From positions 1-5,811 of the forward strand of contig CAMJAZ010000132.1 of NCBI GenBank assembly GCA_946403735.1: a DNA stretch of 5,811 nucleotides. The letters run 5' to 3'. The translations under genes and the position numbers were made by a program. How positions within the stretch are numbered: the first letter of the stretch is position 1; every line of letters starts with the position of its first letter. This DNA is from an uncultured Selenomonadales bacterium (GTDB taxonomy: Bacteria; Bacillota; Negativicutes; Selenomonadales; Selenomonadaceae). Below, piece after piece: positions 1 through 5,811 of the stretch. The notes beneath the pieces were generated by a model, which searched no databases, was not told the DNA's origin, and saw only the letters and a program-made list of their open reading frames with translations.

Positions 1-833
1 TCATGACGGCGACGCCAATTCCGCGAACAATGGTTTTGACAGTTTACGGCGACTTGGACGTTTCACTAATAAAAGAGTTGCCTCCTGGAAGAAAGCCAAT
101 TAAAACTTTTGTCCGCAGTGTTCGCGCACGTGAAAAAATTTATAATTTTGTCCGCGAAGAAATTTTAAAAGGTCGGCAAGCTTACGTTGTCTGCCCACTG
201 ATTGAACGTAGTGAATCTGAAAAGATGAGCCACATTGATCCAGCAACTGAAATGTACGAAATGCTTAGCAATGGAATTTTCCACGACGTACCTTGCGCAC
301 TTTTGCACGGCAAGATGAAGGCTAAGGAAAAAGATGAAGTTATGGAAAATTTCCGCGCAGGTACAACGAAATTGCTTGTAGCGACGACGGTTGTTGAAGT
401 TGGCGTCGACGTGCCAAACGCTACGGTTATGGTTATTGAAAATGCTGAAAGGTTTGGACTTGCTCAACTTCATCAGCTTAGGGGACGTGTTGGGCGCGGC
501 TCGGAAAATTCGTACTGCATTTTAATTTCCGACGGTAAAGCGCCGCATTCAAAGGAACGCCTTAGCGCAATGGAAAAAACTAATGACGGGTTCAAGTTGG
601 CTGACATTGATTTAAAACTGCGCGGACCTGGTGAATTTTTTGGTGAGGCACAACACGGCTTGCCAGATTTAAAAATTGCTGATGTCTTTCGTGACGTAGA
701 AATTTTGATGACAGCAAATGACGCCGCCGAACGCTACGTTACTGACGACGCTGATTTAGAATATTTTGCTGACTTGAAAAAAAATTTGGCGCTTGCCTAC
801 GGTGACAAGTTCCGCCAAATTACTGAAGCTTGA
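1..833 (+). CDS. recG: ATP-dependent DNA helicase RecG, C-terminal part (5' end cut by window)
   Basis: RecG is a cytoplasmic superfamily 2 DNA translocase that remodels stalled replication forks and branch-migrates Holliday junctions. The visible 276 residues begin inside the helicase core at motif III (TATPIPRT, residues 2-9 of the visible part). They continue through the second RecA-like domain: [11 protein letters not shown] (100-110), motif V region [15 protein letters not shown] (124-138), the RecG-typical [21 protein letters not shown] segment (146-166) containing motif VI, and then the TRG region with [20 protein letters not shown] (about 195-214). This combination separates RecG from PriA and from Mfd. 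The full family is about 690 residues, so the wedge domain and helicase motifs I and II lie upstream of the window. The ATG at position 3 is an internal Met, not a start; the frame is open to base 1. The gene ends with TGA at 831-833 and is convergent with bglA. Nothing in the visible part looks damaged. Confidence 0.96.
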   Translation, partial: MTATPIPRTMVLTVYGDLDVSLIKELPPGRKPIKTFVRSVRAREKIYNFVREEILKGRQAYVVCPLIERSESEKMSHIDPATEMYEMLSNGIFHDVPCALLHGKMKAKEKDEVMENFRAGTTKLLVATTVVEVGVDVPNATVMVIENAERFGLAQLHQLRGRVGRGSENSYCILISDGKAPHSKERLSAMEKTNDGFKLADIDLKLRGPGEFFGEAQHGLPDLKIADVFRDVEILMTANDAAERYVTDDADLEYFADLKKNLALAYGDKFRQITEA

Positions 834-842
834 ACTTTTAGC

Positions 843-854
843 TTGCACGTGCAA
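843..854. repeat. Perfect 12-bp palindrome just after recG
   Basis: TTGCACGTGCAA is a perfect palindrome nine bases after the recG stop codon, followed by an A6T5 run. As RNA it could form only a four-pair stem around an ACGT loop, and no U-run follows in the right place, so it is not a convincing terminator. It may be a protein-binding palindrome or chance. Confidence 0.4.
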
Positions 855-873
855 AAAATTTTTATCTTACACT

Positions 874-901
874 AAAAAAGGGCGCTCAAGGATGAGCGCC
901 C
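874..901 (-). terminator. Intrinsic terminator for bglA (minus strand)
   Basis: GGGCGCTCA (880-888) and TGAGCGCCC (893-901) form a perfect nine-pair GC-rich stem with a four-base AGGA loop. Bases 874-879 are AAAAAA on the plus strand, so a minus-strand transcript reads hairpin then UUUUUU, a standard Rho-independent terminator. It lies about 110 bases beyond the bglA stop codon and would end bglA transcription before it runs into recG. Confidence 0.8.
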
Positions 902-947
902 GCCCGCGTAAATCGCGTGATGCGATTTCAGCGGGCTGTTTCTTTTT
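902..947 (+). terminator. Probable intrinsic terminator for recG (plus strand)
   Basis: GCCCGC (902-907) pairs with GCGGGC (931-936). Inside this, AAATCGC (910-916) pairs with GCGATTT (922-928) around a five-base loop, with a small internal loop between the two stems. The 3' side continues TGTTTCTTTTT (937-947), an interrupted but strong T-run. A recG transcript would therefore meet a 13-pair hairpin followed by a U-rich tract. It directly abuts the minus-strand terminator hairpin at 880-901. Confidence 0.7.
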
Positions 948-948
948 G

Positions 949-979
949 CTACTTTTTCTTTGCGCCAAAGAAAAAGTAG
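949..979. repeat. Perfect 13-bp inverted repeat, third hairpin of the recG-bglA intergenic block
   Basis: CTACTTTTTCTTT (949-961) and AAAGAAAAAGTAG (967-979) are exact reverse complements around a GCGCC loop. One arm is almost purely pyrimidine and the other almost purely purine. It follows the recG terminator T-tract. It is not followed by a clean U-run on either strand, so it may be a backup terminator, an RNA 3'-end stabiliser, or part of a dispersed intergenic repeat. Confidence 0.7.
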
Positions 980-1012
980 ATTTAAAAAAATAAAAAATTT
1001 TTTTACTAACTT

Positions 1013-2621
<1,609 letters not shown>

Positions 2622-2671
2622 AAAATTTTATGCAATCAGCGAAAAGTTATCGAACTTCCCGCCGCTTGAAA

Positions 2672-4597
2672 TTATTCTTCTGACTTGAAGAGCATGTACG
2701 TAAGCGCAAAACCTACGGCACAAGCAATCACGTTGACTATTATGTACTGCAGAATCTGTCCATTCATATACAGCAACATACCAGGCAAAACTGTGATGCC
2801 CATACCAGTACCAGCAAGTCCCATAAAGCTTGACAATGCACCACCAACTGCACCGCCGCAGCAACCGAAAATGAACGGTTTCAAGAGACGGAGGTTGATA
2901 CCGAAAATTGCAGGCTCGGTAATTCCCAAGAATGCAGGAACTGTTGAGGAGATGTACAGAGCACGTTTTTTAGGATCTTGAGTTTTAAGGGAAACTGCCA
3001 ATGCCGCGCCACCTTGTGCAATCGTTGCGCAAGTGATAATCGCGTTGAATGGGTCAGAACCTTGTGTGCTAAGGAGATAAATTTCCAATGCACTGAATAC
3101 GTGGTGAACACCAAATACGACGATAACTTGTTGCAAACCACCAATGACGAGACCGCCAAGAACTGGAATGCCTAAGAATGATTGTACAGCGCCGAAAACG
3201 ATTTGTTCAAGACCGTGCATGATAGGTCCAACTACCAAGAAACCAAGCGCCATTGAAATTGTCAACGTAAGGAACGGCGTGACGATTAAGTCAATCATAT
3301 CAGGAATGAAAGTTTTCAGCCAATGTTGAAGTTTAGCCGCGAAAATACCAAGTACGAGTGCTGGTAATACTGAACCTTGATAGCCGACAAGCGGAATAGT
3401 TACAATGCCCAAATCCAACGGAATCGGAACTTTGCCAGCGTATTCAGGTAATGCGTATGCCTCAATCCACGTTAAACCTTTTTCAGCAAGTTCATTTGCC
3501 GCGCCACCGACTACGTAAGCGTTAGGCAAACCTGGAAATACTAACATTAAACCTAAAACGATACCAATAACTGCAGTGCCGCCGAATTTATTCATCGTCG
3601 ACCAACAAACTAACGCGGGCAGGAATGCAAACGCAGTATCCGTCAATACCTGCGTCATCAATAAGAATGTAGGATCCCATTCGCTACCAAGTGACAGCAT
3701 AGCGCCACGAAGACCCATGAAAAGACCTGTTGCAACAAGGACTGGAATGATTGGTACAAAAACGTCGCCGAGTGTACGGGAAATTTTCTGTACTAAGCTC
3801 ATTTCAGCGTAGGCAGCCTCTTTACCGCCGCCGCCAGCAAGTGAAGGTTTCAGCTTGATAAATTCTTCCGTAACTTTATCAACAAAACCAGTACCGCAGA
3901 TGATTTGATATTGTTGAGCCGCGAAGAATTGACCTTTAACGCCTTCGATATTCTCAATTTTCTTTTCTTGAATTTTAGATTTATCGTTGACGATAAGACG
4001 AAGACGCGTTGCGCAGTGTTCAGCAGTACGAACGTTATCAGGACCGCCGACGTAATGCATAATCGACTTAGCAACACGTTCTGCATCTGGCAAGCCCGCA
4101 AATTGTTTAATGACGTCGTCATCTTCAACTGGACCAGCAGAAGAAGCCTCTTCAGCAGGAGCTTTTGACGTAATGGACTGATTGTTCAATTCAAAGGTAA
4201 TGTCGCCGAAATCTTGATGATTGGTGACGACAACAGGCGTTGTAGTTTGATAACCAGCCTTAGTAATACCTTTGGGGTCGAACTCCAACAAAAGCTGACC
4301 GCGTTTAACTTTGTCGCCCGCCTCTGCTTTTGGCGAGAAACATTCACCGTTGAGCTTGACAGTATCCATGCCGACGTGAATCAAAAGTTCAATGCCGTCA
4401 TTGGATTTAAGCCCGATAGCGTGATGAGTTGGGAAAAAAACAGTAATTTCCCCGTCGAACGGCGCGTAAACTTTTCCTTCAGGATTTTTTACTGCCGCGC
4501 CACGTCCCATTGCGCCGCCGCCAAATACGGGATCGTCGACCTCATTTAATGGGATCAACGTACCGTTAAGCGGGCTACTGATGCGTATGTTTTTCAT
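2672..4597 (-). CDS. PTS beta-glucoside-type permease, single chain, domain order IIA-IIB-IIC
   Basis: This inner-membrane phosphotransferase permease of the glucose/beta-glucoside superfamily takes phosphate from HPr, imports a sugar and phosphorylates it. Its 641 residues carry three domains. A Crr-like IIA (about 1-140) has the active histidine H74 in LLIHVGMDTV and the supporting H59 in THHAIGL. A Ser/Ala/Pro/Glu-rich linker follows (about 141-160). IIB (about 165-247) has phosphorylated cysteine C195 in EHCATRLRL. A Gly-rich linker (GGGG, 255-258) leads to a polytopic IIC (about 268-638) with VFGVHHVFSALEI (494-506) and the conserved GITEPAIFGINLR (558-570). All phosphotransfer residues are present. 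The start at 4597 has a strong AAGGAGGT (4605-4612) seven bases upstream. E. coli BglF is ordered B-C-A, so the IIA-first order is unusual. Beta-glucoside specificity is inferred from the adjacent 6-phospho-beta-glucosidase; IIB and IIC alone could also fit sucrose or trehalose permeases. Confidence 0.92.
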   Translation of the reverse strand: MKNIRISSPLNGTLIPLNEVDDPVFGGGAMGRGAAVKNPEGKVYAPFDGEITVFFPTHHAIGLKSNDGIELLIHVGMDTVKLNGECFSPKAEAGDKVKRGQLLLEFDPKGITKAGYQTTTPVVVTNHQDFGDITFELNNQSITSKAPAEEASSAGPVEDDDVIKQFAGLPDAERVAKSIMHYVGGPDNVRTAEHCATRLRLIVNDKSKIQEKKIENIEGVKGQFFAAQQYQIICGTGFVDKVTEEFIKLKPSLAGGGGKEAAYAEMSLVQKISRTLGDVFVPIIPVLVATGLFMGLRGAMLSLGSEWDPTFLLMTQVLTDTAFAFLPALVCWSTMNKFGGTAVIGIVLGLMLVFPGLPNAYVVGGAANELAEKGLTWIEAYALPEYAGKVPIPLDLGIVTIPLVGYQGSVLPALVLGIFAAKLQHWLKTFIPDMIDLIVTPFLTLTISMALGFLVVGPIMHGLEQIVFGAVQSFLGIPVLGGLVIGGLQQVIVVFGVHHVFSALEIYLLSTQGSDPFNAIITCATIAQGGAALAVSLKTQDPKKRALYISSTVPAFLGITEPAIFGINLRLLKPFIFGCCGGAVGGALSSFMGLAGTGMGITVLPGMLLYMNGQILQYIIVNVIACAVGFALTYMLFKSEE

Positions 4598-4644
4598 CGA
4601 GATAACCTCCTTAACATATAAAAAAACATACTACTCAGCGATTT

Positions 4645-4709
4645 GTGAATTTTTTTTGCACACAACGAAAAATAATTCCAAATTTACATTTGATTGACAA
4701 AAAATTCAC
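4645..4709 (-). repeat. AT-rich inverted repeat in the PTS leader
   Basis: GTGAATTTTTT (4645-4655) and AAAAAATTCAC (4699-4709) are exact 11-base complements separated by 43 bases. Both lie within the predicted PTS leader transcript, so they could form a weak long-range stem enclosing a smaller hairpin, CAAAT-GTAA-ATTTG on the minus strand (4682-4695). The stem is A-U rich and its significance is uncertain. Confidence 0.45.
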
Positions 4710-4744
4710 TTACCGCCTAGATTGGAAAAAATAAATACATCTGA

Positions 4745-4773
4745 ATTATATCTGTCAAATTATCCAACGTCAA
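4745..4773 (-). promoter_or_regulatory. Strong promoter of the PTS gene
   Basis: On the minus strand, TTGACG (-35, 4768-4773) and a perfect TATAAT (-10, 4745-4750) are separated by exactly 17 bases. This is the best promoter in the window. The predicted start near 4738 leaves an untranslated leader of about 140 bases before the ATG at 4597. A second TTGACA (4753-4758) lies inside the spacer with a weak TTTATT 17 bases further on, so an overlapping secondary promoter is possible. Confidence 0.78.
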
Positions 4774-4882
4774 CTTGTAAATCGGAAAAATTTTTAATGT
4801 TATGTTGGATTGTAAAATTTAAGGAAAAATTTTCATAAATTTTTAAGACGGAAAAATTGTCAAAAAATTTTTAAATTGCTTA

Positions 4883-4912
4883 TTGCAAGTTGAAAAGAGT
4901 TTGTGCTAAAAT
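4883..4912 (+). promoter_or_regulatory. Candidate extended -10 promoter of fba
   Basis: TTGCAA (-35, 4883-4888) and TAAAAT (-10, 4907-4912) are 18 bases apart, and TG at 4904-4905 one base before the -10 makes an extended -10 element. AT-rich tracts at 4851-4875 upstream could act as an UP element. Transcription from about 4919 would give a leader of about 57 bases ending in GGGAGGT. Confidence 0.65.
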
Positions 4913-4975
4913 AACGCCATAATTTTTGTGGATTAAATTCCAAAGTTTTGTGATATTTTTTTGGGAGGTAATGTT

Positions 4976-5811
4976 ATGCCGTTAATTAAAACTACTGCTA
5001 TGTTCAAAAAAGCTCACGAAGGCGGCTTTGCAATCGGCGCGTTCAACGTGAACAATATGGAAATCGTACAGGGTATTACTAGCGCAGCGGCGGAGCTCAA
5101 TTCCCCAGTTATTCTTCAGTGCTCGGCAGGCGCAAGGAAATATGCAAATTCCCGTTATCTCGTTCATCTCGTCCGTGCAGCTCTCGAAGTCAACGACATT
5201 CCGATCGCGTTGCATTTGGATCATGGTCCTGACTACGCAACCTGCAAATCTTGTATCGATGACGGTTTCACCTCTGTTATGTTTGACGGCTCACATTATT
5301 CCTTTGAAGAAAATATCGCAAAGACGAAGGAAGTTGTTGAGTACGCGCACGCCCATAACGTAGTTGTTGAAGCTGAACTTGGACAGCTGGCTGGCGTTGA
5401 AGATGATGTTAGCGTTGACGCTGATAAAGCTCACTACACCAAACCTGAAGAAGTTGAAGAGTTCGTAAGCAAAACTGGCGTTGACTCTTTGGCAATCGCT
5501 ATCGGCACAAGTCATGGCGCTTTCAAATTCACTCCTGAACAATGCACCCGCAATCCTGAAACGGGCGTTCTTGAACCACCTGAACTTCGTTTCGATATTC
5601 TTGCTGAAATTGAAAAGAAAATTCCTGGTTTCCCGATTGTTCTGCACGGCGCATCTTCAGTAGCTCCGCAGTACGTCAAAATCATCAATGACAATGGCGG
5701 CAAACTTAGTGACGCTGTAGGTATTCCTGAAGCCCAACTCCGCAGAGCGGCTAAATCGGCAGTTTGCAAAATTAACATTGACTCCGACCTTCGCCTTGCA
5801 ATGACGGCTGG
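4976..5811 (+). CDS. fba: Class II fructose-1,6-bisphosphate aldolase (3' end cut by window)
   Basis: This zinc-dependent cytoplasmic aldolase interconverts fructose-1,6-bisphosphate with dihydroxyacetone phosphate and glyceraldehyde-3-phosphate in glycolysis and gluconeogenesis. The first 278 residues are present. D82 in HLDHG (80-84) is the catalytic proton-shuttling Asp. H83, H180 (IGTSHGAFKF, 176-185) and H224 (LHGASS, 223-228) match the zinc ligands. VMFDGSHYSFEENI (101-114), EAELGQLAGVED (132-143) and the phosphate-binding NIDSDLRLAMTA (267-278) are further family signatures. Family members of this type are usually a little over 300 residues, so only a short C-terminal piece should be missing. 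The ATG at 4976 follows GGGAGGT (4963-4969) with six bases of spacing. A short insert with TRNPETGVLEPPELRF (191-206) lies between two zinc-ligand motifs. Tagatose-bisphosphate aldolase (GatY/KbaY) is a related alternative but fits the NIDSDLR end less well. Confidence 0.95.
   Translation, partial: MPLIKTTAMFKKAHEGGFAIGAFNVNNMEIVQGITSAAAELNSPVILQCSAGARKYANSRYLVHLVRAALEVNDIPIALHLDHGPDYATCKSCIDDGFTSVMFDGSHYSFEENIAKTKEVVEYAHAHNVVVEAELGQLAGVEDDVSVDADKAHYTKPEEVEEFVSKTGVDSLAIAIGTSHGAFKFTPEQCTRNPETGVLEPPELRFDILAEIEKKIPGFPIVLHGASSVAPQYVKIINDNGGKLSDAVGIPEAQLRRAAKSAVCKINIDSDLRLAMTA

Larger units (their letters stand above)
4598..4975. other. Divergent regulatory region between the PTS gene and fba
   Basis: These 378 bases contain no credible gene. 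They hold the PTS ribosome binding site, a PTS leader of about 140 bases, the PTS promoter, a roughly 110-base AT-rich central stretch with repeated GGAAAAA motifs (starting at 4724, 4784, 4823 and 4850) and A/T-tracts, then the fba promoter, leader and ribosome binding site. The A-tracts may curve the DNA or act as UP elements upstream of fba. I found no obvious RAT antiterminator site and no match to the catabolite-response (cre) consensus. Confidence 0.8.

Noticed and set aside
165..473. Open frame antisense to recG; similar antisense or shifted frames exist over bglA, the PTS gene and fba.
   Set aside because: Each lies entirely over a well-supported gene and encodes a composition-driven peptide with no family motifs; they are shadows of the real coding frames.
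793..993. A 66-codon open frame overlapping the recG end and the three hairpins.
   Set aside because: It starts inside recG in another frame, and most of its length is terminator hairpins and A/T-runs; it has no ribosome binding site or recognisable domain.
4598..4744. A BglG/LicT-type RAT antiterminator with an overlapping intrinsic terminator in the PTS leader.
   Set aside because: I looked for the roughly 29-base RAT pattern and for a GC-rich hairpin with a U-run. Only an AT-rich stem and a T-run after a weakly structured segment are present.
4598..4975. A catabolite-response (cre) operator for CcpA.
   Set aside because: No stretch matches TGNAANCGNNNNCA; the nearest, around 4776, has the CG displaced by one base and lacks the right half.
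4971..4985. Four-codon out-of-frame mini-ORF (ATG TTA TGC CGT TAA) overlapping the fba start, as a possible translational regulator.
   Set aside because: Its ATG is only one base past the ribosome binding site, too close for efficient initiation, whereas the fba ATG has ideal spacing.

Overview
The window looks like ordinary chromosomal DNA from a fermentative, PTS-using bacterium. The coding style, the AT-rich intergenic DNA with A-tracts, the strong AAGGAGGT-type ribosome binding sites, the sigma-A/sigma-70-like promoters and the class II aldolase subtype suggest a Firmicute, perhaps a Negativicutes/Selenomonas-like anaerobe. That taxonomic guess is an inference from sequence style and recalled family resemblance and was not tested. 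There are four genes, two cut by the window edges. I see no mobile element, CRISPR array, tRNA or rRNA.

Layout. (1) 1-833, plus: the 3' part of recG, the replication-fork-remodelling helicase. (2) 834-1012: a compact convergent intergenic region with three consecutive stem-loops that can terminate transcription in both directions. (3) 1013-2482, minus: a GH1 6-phospho-beta-glucosidase (BglA type), with its own promoter and ribosome binding site. (4) 2483-2671: a 189-base spacer with an intrinsic terminator for the upstream transporter gene and the promoter of the glucosidase gene. (5) 2672-4597, minus: a single-chain PTS permease with domains in the order IIA-IIB-IIC. (6) 4598-4975: a 378-base divergent control region with a near-consensus promoter for the PTS gene, a roughly 140-base PTS leader, and an extended -10 promoter for the next gene. 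(7) 4976-5811, plus: the first 278 residues of a class II fructose-1,6-bisphosphate aldolase.

How the genes work together. The PTS protein would import a beta-glucoside (cellobiose-, arbutin- or salicin-like) and phosphorylate it on C6. The GH1 enzyme would hydrolyse the phosphorylated sugar to glucose-6-phosphate plus an aglycone or glucose. The divergently transcribed aldolase carries the product down glycolysis. recG is functionally unrelated. No BglG/LicT antiterminator or other dedicated regulator gene lies in the window, and I could not recognise an RAT antiterminator site.

I did not find a convincing undescribed system. The points most worth a second look are the IIA-first domain order of the PTS protein, the three-hairpin block between recG and bglA, the long AT-rich PTS leader, and the terminator plus separate promoter that split the transporter and hydrolase genes.
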